Part shown: positions 1 to 8,660 of the stretch, piece after piece
Numbering within the stretch: position 1 is the first letter of the stretch
Layout of the letters: every line of letters begins with the position of its first letter
Origin: Clostridium punense
GTDB lineage: Bacteria; Bacillota; Clostridia; Clostridiales; Clostridiaceae
Reading direction: 5' to 3'
Assembly (NCBI RefSeq): GCF_017874425.1
Contig: NZ_JAGGLL010000004.1
Location: 124,001-188,000 of the forward strand
Length of the DNA stretch: 64,000 nt
Notes under the pieces: generated by a model
The model's database searches: none
The model's input: the letters and a program-made list of their open reading frames with translations, nothing else
Told to the model about the DNA's origin: nothing
Position numbers and translations under genes: made by a program

Positions 1-9
1 ACAAATTAT

Positions 10-681
10 ATGGATGAATTTGTTAAAAGTACAAATTTTCATCAAAGTAAGCCTATTAGAGAGATAGTATATGAGAGCTTAAGGAACACAATTATTAGCG
101 GGAAAATTCCAGTTGGTGAAAGAATTGTGGAAAAAGAGTATGCTGAAAGGTTAAATATTAGTAGAACCCCAGTAAGAGAGGCTCTTAGAGCCTTGGAAAT
201 GGAAGAATTAGTGGAATATATACCAAGAGTAGGAGTTGTGGTTAAAAGAATTACAATTGAGGATGTATTTGAGATATATAAAATCAGGCAACATCTAGAA
301 GTATTAGCTGCTGTTAGTGCTATGGATAATATTACTAAGGAAGAAATTAAGGAAATTGAAGAACTGCTTACCATTACAGAAGAAAAGAATGCAGAAGGGG
401 ATATAGAAGAGGTAATAAAACTTTTTGGAGTATTTAACCAGAAAATTTATGAAGCTAGCAGAATGAAGAGGCTCACAAGTATGATTAGTAAATTAAATGA
501 GTATCTACAAAGATTTAGAAATATTTCTATATCTGATAATGAAAGAAGAGAATCTGCACTAAAAGATCATAGAGAAATATTAAGAGCAATTATATTAAAA
601 GATAAAGGTGAAATTGAAAATATTATAAAAAGTCATCTAGAGAAATCACTAGAAGTAGTGGCTCTAGAAATCAGAGAGTAG
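10..681 (+). CDS. GntR family transcriptional regulator with FCD domain
   Basis: A DNA-binding regulator of the FadR/FCD branch of the GntR family. Residues about 15-80 form the winged helix with the typical stretch RIVEKEYAERLNISRTPVRE. Residues about 85-215 are an all-helical FCD ligand-binding domain with the usual Asp/His/Arg scatter (EIYKIRQHLE, DHREI). Length (223 aa) is normal. It lies 9 bases ahead of citG, so the two are probably co-transcribed. The ATG at 10 is close to the window edge and its ribosome site cannot be seen, so a start further upstream is possible. By position it is the likely regulator of the citrate genes, as CitO (also GntR/FCD) is in Enterococcus; that role is inference. 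Confidence 0.88.
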   Translation: MDEFVKSTNFHQSKPIREIVYESLRNTIISGKIPVGERIVEKEYAERLNISRTPVREALRALEMEELVEYIPRVGVVVKRITIEDVFEIYKIRQHLEVLAAVSAMDNITKEEIKEIEELLTITEEKNAEGDIEEVIKLFGVFNQKIYEASRMKRLTSMISKLNEYLQRFRNISISDNERRESALKDHREILRAIILKDKGEIENIIKSHLEKSLEVVALEIRE

Positions 682-690
682 GTCAAAGTT

Positions 691-1566
691 ATGAAAACTA
701 AAGAGGATATTGCCAATTATATAGCTTCACTAGCGCAAAGAGCCATACTCTATGAAGTAACTACTACACCTAAGCCTGGCTTAGTAGATTGTAGCAATTC
801 AGGGGCGCATAAAGATATGGATATTTTCACCTTTATGGCTAGCGGTTCGTCATTATATAAAGGGATGTATGAATGTGCATTAGAAGGTATGAATTTTCAA
901 GAAGCAGATAAGACAAAACTGCTAGATAGAATAAGGCAACCAGGAATTCGATGTGAAGAAGCTATGTTTAAGGCTACTAATGGAATTAATACACATAAAG
1001 GGATTATATTTTCTATTGGCATCATATGTGCTGTAGTGGGAAATCTATATTTAAAAACCAATAGAATTGAGTTTGAAATTAGTGAAATTTGCAACGAGGT
1101 TAAACAGGTTTGTGAAAATCTCTGCTATAAAGACTTTCAACATATTACCCAAAAAACCAACTTAACTCATGGAGAGTTTTTATTTAAGGAGTATGGCTTT
1201 AAAGGCATTAGAGGAGAAGTAGAGAGTGGGTTTTCTACCATTCAAAATACTTCAATATTAGTTTTAAATGAGTGGACAACTAACAAAACTCTTAATTTGA
1301 ACGATTTATTTCTGGAAATGCTTATAAGTATAATGACAAAAAGTGAGGATACTAATGTGGTTACTAGGGGAGGGCTAGAAAGCCTCCAATATGTAATGGA
1401 TATTTCCACTTCCTTTTTAGAAGCTGGTGGAATGTATCAGGATAAAGCAAAGGAAAAGCTTGAATACATAAACAATCTATTTGTTCAAAAAAACATAAGT
1501 CCAGGTGGTTCAGCAGACTTATTAGCTGTAAGTATTCTTTTAGCATTATTATCAGGAAAAATTTAA
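691..1566 (+). CDS. citG: Triphosphoribosyl-dephospho-CoA synthase (CitG)
   Basis: Makes 2'-(5''-triphosphoribosyl)-3'-dephospho-CoA from ATP and dephospho-CoA, the precursor of the citrate lyase prosthetic group. The N-terminal signature TTTPKPGLVDCSNSGAHKDM is diagnostic, followed by TNGINTHKGIIFSIG and a C-terminal SPGGSADLLAVSILLA stretch. At 291 aa it is the free-standing form, not a CitXG fusion. The transferase CitX that uses its product is not seen in this window. It follows the GntR gene by 9 bases and is closed by a terminator at about 1580-1611, so it is transcribed apart from citCDEF. Confidence 0.93.
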   Translation: MKTKEDIANYIASLAQRAILYEVTTTPKPGLVDCSNSGAHKDMDIFTFMASGSSLYKGMYECALEGMNFQEADKTKLLDRIRQPGIRCEEAMFKATNGINTHKGIIFSIGIICAVVGNLYLKTNRIEFEISEICNEVKQVCENLCYKDFQHITQKTNLTHGEFLFKEYGFKGIRGEVESGFSTIQNTSILVLNEWTTNKTLNLNDLFLEMLISIMTKSEDTNVVTRGGLESLQYVMDISTSFLEAGGMYQDKAKEKLEYINNLFVQKNISPGGSADLLAVSILLALLSGKI

Positions 1567-1579
1567 TCAAATATCATGT

Positions 1580-1620
1580 TGAGGAATTAATCCGTAGTGA
1601 TTGGTTCCTCATTTTTGTTT
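1580..1620 (+). terminator. Intrinsic terminator after citG
   Basis: Inverted repeat TGAGGAATTAATC (1580-1592) against GATTGGTTCCTCA (1599-1611), followed by a T-rich run. It separates the regulator-citG unit from citCDEF. Confidence 0.75.
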
Positions 1621-1688
1621 AAAGTAAGTGAAAAGGATAAAAATGTAAAAAAGAACATTAAAAGTACATGAAAGAACACCTATAAAAC

Positions 1689-1717
1689 TTGGGTATGTAA
1701 GTGGCCTCACTTATAAT
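1689..1717 (+). promoter_or_regulatory. Promoter of citCDEF with an operator-like dyad in the spacer
   Basis: TTGGGT (1689-1694), a 17-base spacer and a perfect TATAAT (1712-1717). The spacer and -10 overlap a 16-base dyad TAAGTGGCCTCACTTA (1698-1713). The dyad is placed where a bound protein would control RNA polymerase; the GntR/FCD protein at position 10 is the obvious candidate. The -35 is weak, which fits a regulated promoter. Binding is inferred. Confidence 0.6.
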
Positions 1718-1809
1718 TAAATTATAAAAGGCGCAAACTTTCATTAATAAGGAATTGTATAGAATAAAGTCTAGTTATTCACCAGTCTAGGAAAGGAAAC
1801 GGGAAGCAT

Positions 1810-2853
1810 ATGGATTATAGGTTAGTAGAACAAAGAATTTTCTTGCAGGATTCCTATGAAAAAAGAAATTTAGAAGAGTTCTTAAAAAAAGAGGGTATTA
1901 AGTTAGATAAAAACTTGGATTATACAATGGGAATTTATGATGCAGGTAAAATCATAGCTACTGGTTCTTTTTATAAAAATACTCTAAAATGCTTGGCTGT
2001 AAGTTCAGAGTACCAAGGACTAGGTATGTTAAATAAAGTGGTATCTCATTTGTTAAATGAACAGTACGCAAGGGGATATAATCATATTTTTCTTTATACG
2101 AAATGCAATACTGCAGAGTTTTTTAGCTACTTAGGTTTCAATGAAATAACTAGAGTTGATGATTTGGTGGTATTTATGGAAAATAAGCCCAACGGAATTC
2201 GAAGGTATGCCAAAGAATTATCTAAGCAAAAGGTAAAAGGACATAGAGTAGCTAGTATTGTAATGAATGCTAATCCATTTACTTTGGGACATTTACACCT
2301 TATTGAAAAAGCTGCTAATGAAAATGATATTGTTCATGTATTTGTAGTGTCTGAAGAGGCGTCAGTAATTCCCTTTGAGATTAGATATGAACTAATTAAA
2401 AGAGGAACACAGCATTTGAAAAATATAATCCTTCATAAAGCTGGAGACTATATTATTTCAAGTGCAACCTTTCCTTCTTATTTTATAAAAGATGATAAAA
2501 ATGTTGTGGAAGCGCATGCGAGACTAGACTTAGAAGTATATAAAACATATATAATTCCTGCCTTAGGAATTACAAGTAGGTACGTAGGGGAAGAACCTTA
2601 TTGTGAGGTTACAAAAACCTATAATAGTATAATGAAGCAGAGTCTTGAAGTTGCTGGAATACAATGTGAAATTGTACCAAGATTAGAAGTTAAAAATGAA
2701 GCAATTAGTGCATCTAAGGTTAGAAGGTTAATAGTAAATGGAAATATTGAAGAAATAAAACCGATAGTTCCGAAATCAACTTATGAGTACTTTCAATCTG
2801 ATGAAGCAAAATTATTAATAGATAAAATTAAGGTAAACCTAGGAAGACATTAG
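1810..2853 (+). CDS. citC: [Citrate (pro-3S)-lyase] ligase (CitC)
   Basis: Activates citrate lyase by ATP-dependent acetylation of the thiol of the prosthetic group on CitD. An N-terminal GNAT-like domain (about residues 1-135, including CLAVSSEYQGLGMLNKVV) is followed by a nucleotidyltransferase domain opening with MNANPFTLGHLHLIEKA, the phosphate-binding T-x-G-H motif of this family. It ends with ISASKVRRLI, also typical. Length 347 aa is normal. First gene of citCDEF; a purine-rich site (GGAAAGGAAACGGGAAG) precedes the ATG. Confidence 0.95.
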   Translation: MDYRLVEQRIFLQDSYEKRNLEEFLKKEGIKLDKNLDYTMGIYDAGKIIATGSFYKNTLKCLAVSSEYQGLGMLNKVVSHLLNEQYARGYNHIFLYTKCNTAEFFSYLGFNEITRVDDLVVFMENKPNGIRRYAKELSKQKVKGHRVASIVMNANPFTLGHLHLIEKAANENDIVHVFVVSEEASVIPFEIRYELIKRGTQHLKNIILHKAGDYIISSATFPSYFIKDDKNVVEAHARLDLEVYKTYIIPALGITSRYVGEEPYCEVTKTYNSIMKQSLEVAGIQCEIVPRLEVKNEAISASKVRRLIVNGNIEEIKPIVPKSTYEYFQSDEAKLLIDKIKVNLGRH

Positions 2854-2885
2854 GTGTCTTACATTAAATTATAGAGGTGAATTAT

Positions 2886-3185
2886 ATGGAAATTATTAAA
2901 AGTTCAATGGCTGGAACTGTAGAGTCTAGCGATATTCTTATAATGCTTGAACCAAAAGAAGAAAGCGGAATAGAAATTCAGTTACAAAGTTCTGTGGAAA
3001 AACAGTTTGGAAGGCAAATAAAAAAAGTTATTTTAGAAACTTTAGTAAAACTAGGAGTTCAAAATGTAAAAATTATAGCAACAGATAAAGGTGCTTTAGA
3101 TTGTACAATAAAAGCTAGGGTACAAAGTGCAGTTTTTAGAGCTGCTGGAATCAAGGAAAACTTTGATTGGGAGGTAATTGACTAA
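2886..3185 (+). CDS. citD: Citrate lyase acyl carrier protein, gamma subunit (CitD)
   Basis: Small acyl carrier subunit of citrate lyase that carries the phosphoribosyl-dephospho-CoA arm. I chose ATG 2886 instead of the in-frame GTG 2877 because GTG lies inside the ribosome site AGAGGTGA. With this start the protein is 99 aa and the attachment serine in GTVESSD falls at residue 14, the position known for Klebsiella CitD. The stop overlaps the citE start by one base (TAATG), so the two are translationally coupled. Confidence 0.94.
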   Translation: MEIIKSSMAGTVESSDILIMLEPKEESGIEIQLQSSVEKQFGRQIKKVILETLVKLGVQNVKIIATDKGALDCTIKARVQSAVFRAAGIKENFDWEVID

Positions 3186-4084
3186 TGGAACGATTAAGAA
3201 GGACTATGATGTTTGTTCCTGGAAGTAATCCAAGTATGATAAAAGAAGCATACATATATGGTGCTGATTCTATAATGTTTGATCTTGAAGATGCTGTGGC
3301 AATAACTGAAAAGGATTCTGCTAGATTTTTAGTTTATAATGCTTTGAAAACAGTTGATTACGGCAGTACTGAACTAGTGGTAAGAATTAATGGACTAGAC
3401 ACTCCTTATGGTAAAGATGATATTGAAGCTGTTGTTAGAGCTGGAGTTCATGTAATCAGACTTCCTAAAACGGAGAGAAAAGAAGATATTTTAGAAGTTG
3501 AGGCAGTTATTGAAGAAGTTGAAAGAAGAATTGGAAGAGAAGTAGGTTCAACAAAGATGATGGCTGCGATAGAAAGTCCAATTGGGGTTATTAATGCTTA
3601 TGAGATTGCATCAGCAAGCAAGCGTCTTATAGCTATAGCCCTTGGTGCAGAAGATTATGTTACAAACATGAAAACTAAGAGATATGCAAATGGATTAGAA
3701 TTACTAGGTGCAAGAACTCAAATAATAATTGCTGCAAGAGCTGCTGGAATTTATGCCATTGATACAGTTTATACAGAGGTTGATAATGAGGAAGGCTTTA
3801 AAAATGAAGTAGAACTTATAAAGCAACTTGGTTTTGACGGAAAGTCGGTAATTAATCCAAGACAAATACCTCTAGTAAATCAGGTTTACACCCCATCAGT
3901 TGATGAGATTAAAAAATCAATGAATATAATACGAGCTGCCAAGGAAGCTGAAGAAAGGGGATTAGGAGTTATTTCTCTTAATGGAAAAATGATTGATAAG
4001 CCTATTGTAGATAGGGCAGAGAGAGTACTTCAATTAGCAAGCGCTGTAGGTTTGTATAAGGAGGAAGCTGAAGATGAAAAATAG
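3185..4084 (+). CDS. citE: Citrate lyase beta subunit, citryl-CoA lyase (CitE)
   Basis: Cleaves citryl-acyl carrier protein into oxaloacetate and acetyl-acyl carrier protein, Mg2+-dependent. HpcH/HpaI aldolase-like TIM barrel: the start LRRTMMFVPGSNPSMI, the metal-region stretch DSIMFDLEDAVAITEKDSAR, ESPIGVINAYEIA, the acidic site LGAEDYVTNM and KSVINPRQI are all conserved. 299 aa is the usual length. It overlaps citD by 1 base and citF by 11 bases, as expected for subunits made in fixed ratio. Confidence 0.97.
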   Translation: MERLRRTMMFVPGSNPSMIKEAYIYGADSIMFDLEDAVAITEKDSARFLVYNALKTVDYGSTELVVRINGLDTPYGKDDIEAVVRAGVHVIRLPKTERKEDILEVEAVIEEVERRIGREVGSTKMMAAIESPIGVINAYEIASASKRLIAIALGAEDYVTNMKTKRYANGLELLGARTQIIIAARAAGIYAIDTVYTEVDNEEGFKNEVELIKQLGFDGKSVINPRQIPLVNQVYTPSVDEIKKSMNIIRAAKEAEERGLGVISLNGKMIDKPIVDRAERVLQLASAVGLYKEEAEDEK

Positions 4085-5606
4085 TATAGGAAGAGAAATT
4101 CCAGATGAGGTTTTAGTAGGAAGAGCAGTTTATCAAGGGGAATTTGCAAAGAATGAAGAACTTGAAACTATTGGCAGAAGAGTAAAACCGGTAAAGCCAG
4201 AAGATACAAAATTACTAACTACTATAGAAGAAGCTATTAATAAAGTTGGACTTAAAGATGGTATGACTATTTCTTTCCACCACCATTTTAGAGAAGGAGA
4301 TTATATCCTAAATATGGTGATTGATACTATATCAAAGTTAGGAATTAAAGGTTTAACACTAGCATCAAGTTCTTTAGGAAGTGTGCATGCACCAATAATT
4401 GAACACATCAAAAATGGAGTTATTACAAAAATAACTACTAGTGGACTAAGAGGAAAACTTGCAGAGGAAATATCAAGAGGATTAATGCAGGAGCCTGTTG
4501 TAATTAGATCCCATGGAGGAAGAGCAAGGGCTATAGAAGCAGGTGATATAAAAATAGATGTGGCATTTTTAGGTGCACCTTCTTCAGATGAGTATGGAAA
4601 TGCCAGTGGTTCAAGAGGAAAAGCCAATTGTGGATCACTAGGATACGCAAAAGTAGATGCAAAGTATGCTGATAAGGTAGTTATAATTACGGATTGTCTT
4701 GTGGACTTTCCCAACATGCCTGCGAGTATAGAACAAAGAGATGTTGATTATGTAGTTAAAGTTGATGAGATAGGTAACCCTTCCGGTATAGCATCTGGAG
4801 CTACAAGATTTACTAAAAACCCAAAAGAGTTACTTATTGCTGAATATGCAAGTAAAGCAATAATTGAGTCAGGTTATTTAAAGGATGGATTCTCCTTTCA
4901 AACAGGAACAGGGGGTTCTACTTTAGCAGTTAGTAGATTTCTTAGAAATGAAATGATAAAACAAAATATAAAAGCTAGTTTTTCTCTAGGCGGAATAACT
5001 AAGCCTATGGTTGAAATGCACGAAGAGGGATTGATTAAGAATATATTCGATGTACAGGGCTTTGATTTAAGCGCCGTAGATTCTATAAGTAAAAATACTA
5101 TGCATCATGAAATAGACGCATCCTTTTATGCAAATCCTCACAATAAAGGATGTATTGCCAATAATTTAGATGTAGTTGTATTATCAGCTTTAGAAATAGA
5201 TACAGACTTTAACGTAAATGTTTTAACAGGCTCTGATGGAGTTTTAAGAGGAGCTTCTGGTGGCCACTGTGATACTGCGGCTAGCGCGAAATTAACCATG
5301 ATAGTTGGACCGCTTATCAGAGGAAGAATACCAACTGTAGTTGATTCAGTAAATACTGTGATAACTCCAGGAGACAGTATTGATTTGCTTGTTACAGAAC
5401 TTGGGATGGCAATTAACCCAAAGCGAACTGATTTAATAGAGCAATTCAAAAATAGTAGTATACCAGTATATACGATTGAAGAGTTAAAGAATAAAGCAGA
5501 ATCCATTGTAGGTACTCCCGATAAAATTCACTATGAAAAGGAAGTAGTTGCAATAGTTGAGTATAGAGATGGCACTGTTATAGATGTTGTAAGAAAACTG
5601 AAATAA
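4074..5606 (+). CDS. citF: Citrate lyase alpha subunit, citrate CoA-transferase (CitF)
   Basis: Transfers the acyl carrier thioester from acetate to citrate, the first half of the citrate lyase reaction. Conserved blocks include SFHHHFREGDYILNMV, FLGAPSSDEYGNASG, FQTGTGGSTLAVSRF, SLGGITKPMVEMHEEGL and SGGHCDTAASAKLTMIV. 510 aa is full length. It begins inside the end of citE and is the last gene of the operon. No clear terminator follows at once; the 516-base gap after it is described separately. Confidence 0.97.
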   Translation: MKNSIGREIPDEVLVGRAVYQGEFAKNEELETIGRRVKPVKPEDTKLLTTIEEAINKVGLKDGMTISFHHHFREGDYILNMVIDTISKLGIKGLTLASSSLGSVHAPIIEHIKNGVITKITTSGLRGKLAEEISRGLMQEPVVIRSHGGRARAIEAGDIKIDVAFLGAPSSDEYGNASGSRGKANCGSLGYAKVDAKYADKVVIITDCLVDFPNMPASIEQRDVDYVVKVDEIGNPSGIASGATRFTKNPKELLIAEYASKAIIESGYLKDGFSFQTGTGGSTLAVSRFLRNEMIKQNIKASFSLGGITKPMVEMHEEGLIKNIFDVQGFDLSAVDSISKNTMHHEIDASFYANPHNKGCIANNLDVVVLSALEIDTDFNVNVLTGSDGVLRGASGGHCDTAASAKLTMIVGPLIRGRIPTVVDSVNTVITPGDSIDLLVTELGMAINPKRTDLIEQFKNSSIPVYTIEELKNKAESIVGTPDKIHYEKEVVAIVEYRDGTVIDVVRKLK

Positions 5607-6122
5607 AAGTGTGATAGGTTTTACAAGGTGAGTGACCATTAAAAATAGAATTAATAGATTAAAGGGATATTTTAAAAAGATATGAAGAATTAATATCTGA
5701 AAAGGTTTATAGTAAATACATTTAGTTTAAGAATTTAAAATTTAAAATTCTAGACCTTCTAAAACTTACTTGCAAACTTAATTTTAGAAGAGTTAAAAGT
5801 TATAAATAAAGCCTCCCGAAAATATATGTGCATAACATCTTTTTAAAATTATAAAAGCTCTCAGTAAATCATATTCTTTTTTTAATGGGTCACCGACCTT
5901 ATTAAGGAGCTGGCTAAAGGGAAGGAAATGGTTTTCTCAAGTTAGTGTGTTAAATAAGTATTATTAATAAAAAAGTAACTAATCTATAGTAGATGCACAA
6001 TGAGAAGTTATTAAAAATACTTTGAATGTTGCATTATATATTACTGTGGTTAGTAGGAATATTGGAATTTAAATTAGAGTTGGAGTATGATAAAGAAATT
6101 CTATGTTAGGAAGTGATATATA
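5607..6122 (+). other. Non-coding gap between citF and oadA
   Basis: No intact gene. It contains an inverted repeat CTTCTAAAA (5756-5764) against TTTTAGAAG (5782-5790), and a locally more GC-rich patch at about 5885-5945. That patch reads in one frame as a short peptide ending VTDLIKELAKGKEMVFSS before a stop, but a TAA closes the frame just upstream. It could be the tail of a decayed gene or chance. I cannot place a convincing promoter for oadA here. Confidence 0.4.
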
Positions 6123-7553
6123 GTGAACCCAATAAAAATTACTGAAACAGCTTTAAGAGATGGACATCAATCTCTTATTGCAACTAGACTTACTACAGAA
6201 GAAATACTACCTATTTTAGAAAAGATGGACAAGGTTGGATACTATGCCTTAGAAGTTTGGGGAGGTGCAACCTTCGATGCATGTCTTCGTTTTCTAAATG
6301 AAGATCCTTGGGAAAGACTAAGATTAATTAGGAAGACAGTAAAAAATACTAAACTTCAAATGTTGTTAAGAGGGCAAAATCTATTAGGTTATAAACATTA
6401 CTCAGATGATGTTGTAGAAGCATTTATTAAAAAATCTGTGGAAAATGGGATAGATATTATTAGGGTTTTTGATGCTTTAAATGATTTGAGGAATCTAGAA
6501 ACTTCTATAAAAGTAATAAAAGAAGCTGGTGCCCATTGTCAATGTGCTATAAGCTATACAACAAGTAAAGTGCATAATCTAGATTATTACATAAAACTAT
6601 CAAAAGATATGGAGGAGCTAGGAGCTGATTCCATTTGTATAAAGGATATGGCGGGAATATTGACTCCGAATTCAGCTTACGAACTAGTGTCAAGACTTAA
6701 GGTAGCGCTAAATATTCCAATAGAGCTTCATACTCATTGTACTAGTGGAATTGCATCAATGACATATTTAAAGGCTGTTGATGCAGGAGTAGACATTATA
6801 GATACAGCTATTTCTCCTTTTTCTGAAGGTACTTCCCAGCCAGCAACAGAATCTATGGTAGTCACTTTAAAAGAAGGACATAGAGCTCCTAACTTAGATG
6901 TGAATTTATTATGTGAAATTGCTGATTACTTTAAACCAATCAGAGAAAAGTATAGAGAAAATGGAATACTAAACCCAAAGGTTATGGATGTAGAACCAAA
7001 CACTTTAACGTATCAAGTACCTGGAGGAATGTTATCAAATCTTCTTTCTCAGCTAAAAACTCAAGGTGCTAGTGATAAGTATGAAGAAGTTCTTAAAGAA
7101 ATACCAAGAGTAAGAGAAGATTTAGGATTTCCACCTTTAGTTACTCCTCTAAGTCAAATGGTTGGAACTCAAGCTGTATTTAACATTTTAGCAGGAGAAA
7201 GGTATAAGATGGTACCTAAGGAAATCAAAGAATATGTTAAGGGTTTATATGGAGCTTCACCAGCACCAATTAATTATGAAATAAGGGAAAAAATTATCGG
7301 TAATGATGAAGTTATAACTGTAAGGCCTGCTGATTTATTACAGCCTGAATTAGAGAAGTATAAAGAGGAAATAGGAGAACTAGCATCATCTTTAGAAGAT
7401 GTACTATCCTATGCGTTATTTCCACAAGTTGCAAAAAAGTTTTTCGAAAATAGATTGCAAAGTACAGTAGTAGCCGCTGAAATAGAGAAGAACTCTGAAA
7501 CAAAACTAGATACAAAGGAAGAAGAGATACATTATATTACTGTAACTATGTAA
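6123..7553 (+). CDS. oadA: Oxaloacetate decarboxylase alpha subunit (OadA), carboxyltransferase domain only
   Basis: Moves the carboxyl of oxaloacetate to the biotin of the carrier protein, releasing pyruvate. A DRE-TIM/5S-type carboxyltransferase barrel: TETALRDGHQSLIATRL (metal Asp13), WGGATFD, the carbamylated-lysine site ICIKDMAG (Lys174) and LHTHCTSGI (His203, His205), then the conserved carboxylase region MLSNLLSQLK. At 476 aa it lacks the C-terminal biotinyl domain of enteric OadA; a separate biotin carrier is at 8217. GTG start with AGGAAGTGA seven bases before it. A pyruvate carboxylase subunit B is the alternative, but the OadB gene nearby argues for the Na+ pump. Confidence 0.93.
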   Translation: MNPIKITETALRDGHQSLIATRLTTEEILPILEKMDKVGYYALEVWGGATFDACLRFLNEDPWERLRLIRKTVKNTKLQMLLRGQNLLGYKHYSDDVVEAFIKKSVENGIDIIRVFDALNDLRNLETSIKVIKEAGAHCQCAISYTTSKVHNLDYYIKLSKDMEELGADSICIKDMAGILTPNSAYELVSRLKVALNIPIELHTHCTSGIASMTYLKAVDAGVDIIDTAISPFSEGTSQPATESMVVTLKEGHRAPNLDVNLLCEIADYFKPIREKYRENGILNPKVMDVEPNTLTYQVPGGMLSNLLSQLKTQGASDKYEEVLKEIPRVREDLGFPPLVTPLSQMVGTQAVFNILAGERYKMVPKEIKEYVKGLYGASPAPINYEIREKIIGNDEVITVRPADLLQPELEKYKEEIGELASSLEDVLSYALFPQVAKKFFENRLQSTVVAAEIEKNSETKLDTKEEEIHYITVTM

Positions 7554-7629
7554 AACTTATTATCTAATGATAATTTGAAAGATGTTAATCAGCATTAGTG
7601 TACTCATTATTTAAAGGCGGTGAAATACC

Positions 7630-8157
7630 ATGGGAGACTCTATATTTTCAAGAGTTTTGAAGTTTCTTTTCAATAAAAGTGAAAAATTAGAAGAAGCCAA
7701 AGAAGAAAATTTTATTGAGCAAGTTACAAATAAAAATAGCTATGTTAATAGTGAAATAGATAGTGATGATAAATTAGTGGTAGCTTTAGCTGCATCAATT
7801 ATGGCGGGAAAAGACAAGCCAAATTCTCACTTTCATATTTCAAAAATAACTAGGATAGATAACACCTATGAAAATGCTTATTTTAATCGAGACAGTTATG
7901 AAATTGAAGAAGAGGAAAAATTAGTAGTAGCCTTAGCTGCATCAATTATGGCAGGAAAAGACAAGCCAAATTCTCACTTTCACATTTCAAAAATAACTAG
8001 AGTAAATAATAGTTATGAGAATCCTTCTCTTAAGGGAGTTAACTATGAGGTTGAAGAAGAGGAAAAATTAGTAGTAGCCTTAGCTGCATCAATTATGGCG
8101 GGAAAGGACAAGCCAAATTCTCATTTTCATATATCAAAAATAACTAAAGTAAGTTAA
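7630..8157 (+). CDS. Triplicated OadG/MmdE-like domain protein of the Na+ decarboxylase
   Basis: 175 aa of unusual design. After a 47-residue head it carries three copies of a 28-residue block (KLVVALAASIMAGKDKPNSH, then FHISKITR) beginning at residues 48, 97 and 146. The block resembles the conserved C-terminal segment of OadG/MmdD gamma/delta subunits (ELVAVIAAAIAA followed by a short strand ending in I-x-R/K), which in Veillonella methylmalonyl-CoA decarboxylase also exists as a separate small epsilon subunit, MmdE. No membrane segment is present; the head is amphipathic and charged. It lies between oadA and the biotin carrier gene. I infer that it is a soluble assembly subunit with the partner domain repeated three times. 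Confidence 0.75.
   Translation: MGDSIFSRVLKFLFNKSEKLEEAKEENFIEQVTNKNSYVNSEIDSDDKLVVALAASIMAGKDKPNSHFHISKITRIDNTYENAYFNRDSYEIEEEEKLVVALAASIMAGKDKPNSHFHISKITRVNNSYENPSLKGVNYEVEEEEKLVVALAASIMAGKDKPNSHFHISKITKVS
7771..8157 (+). repeat. 147-bp tandem repeat, 2.6 copies, inside the OadG-like gene
   Basis: Units at 7771-7917, 7918-8064 and a partial unit at 8065-8157, each unit 49 codons. The conserved 84 bases of units 2 and 3 differ at only a few positions, mostly silent, so the duplication is recent or kept alike by recombination. The linker between units is more divergent but keeps length and acidity (Y-E-x-E-E-E-E). Confidence 0.93.
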
Positions 8158-8216
8158 TTAACTATCTGTAAAAATAAACTCTACAAGAGTAGTGAAAAAG
8201 GAAGGTATTAAGTGCA

Positions 8217-8603
8217 ATGAAAAAATATGTTATAAAATTAAATGGCAAGGTTTATGAAGTAGAAATGGAAGAAGTTACAGGAGAAACAAGTGCTGTTTAT
8301 GAGAAAATAAGTAATGTTCCTGTAAACAACCCACAACAAACTCCTTCACAAAATAATGGGACACAAAACTGCGCTCCAACAAGTGCTGAAGGTGAGATTT
8401 TAGAAGCTCCTATGCCAGGAAGCATTGTTAATATTGCTACAAAAGTTGGAGATTTTGTGAAAAAAGGTCAATTGTTAGTTGTATTAGAGGCAATGAAGAT
8501 GGAAAATGAAATAGTTTCTCCTAAGGATGGCATAGTAACATCAATTGCTGTTACTAAAGGACAAAGCGTCAATGCAGGAGATGTTCTTGTTAGAATTAAA
8601 TAA
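8217..8603 (+). CDS. Biotin carboxyl carrier protein of the decarboxylase
   Basis: Carries CO2 on biotin from OadA to the membrane subunit OadB. The C-terminal half (residues about 58-128) is a biotinyl/lipoyl domain with EAMKMENEI; Lys94 is the biotinylation site and the APMPGSI and GQSVNAGDVL half-motifs bracket it. The N-terminal half starts KKYVIKLNGKVYEVEMEEV and is joined by a Pro/Gln/Asn-rich flexible linker, as in MmdC/OadA tails. 128 aa is normal for a free-standing subunit. It sits 59 bases after the triplicated protein and 57 bases before oadB. Confidence 0.94.
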   Translation: MKKYVIKLNGKVYEVEMEEVTGETSAVYEKISNVPVNNPQQTPSQNNGTQNCAPTSAEGEILEAPMPGSIVNIATKVGDFVKKGQLLVVLEAMKMENEIVSPKDGIVTSIAVTKGQSVNAGDVLVRIK

Positions 8604-8660
8604 CATACTTTCTAAAAGCAAATTAATTATATATAAAACTAAATCAGGAGGCAACTTTCT

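Noticed and set aside
4301-4717. 138-codon minus-strand frame inside citF
   Set aside because: Shadow of citF; Ser/Pro/Ile-rich antisense composition and no ribosome site.
7771-8157. CRISPR-like or mobile repeat
   Set aside because: The repeat is coding, in frame, with a 147-base period and no unique spacers of equal length; it is an internal gene duplication.
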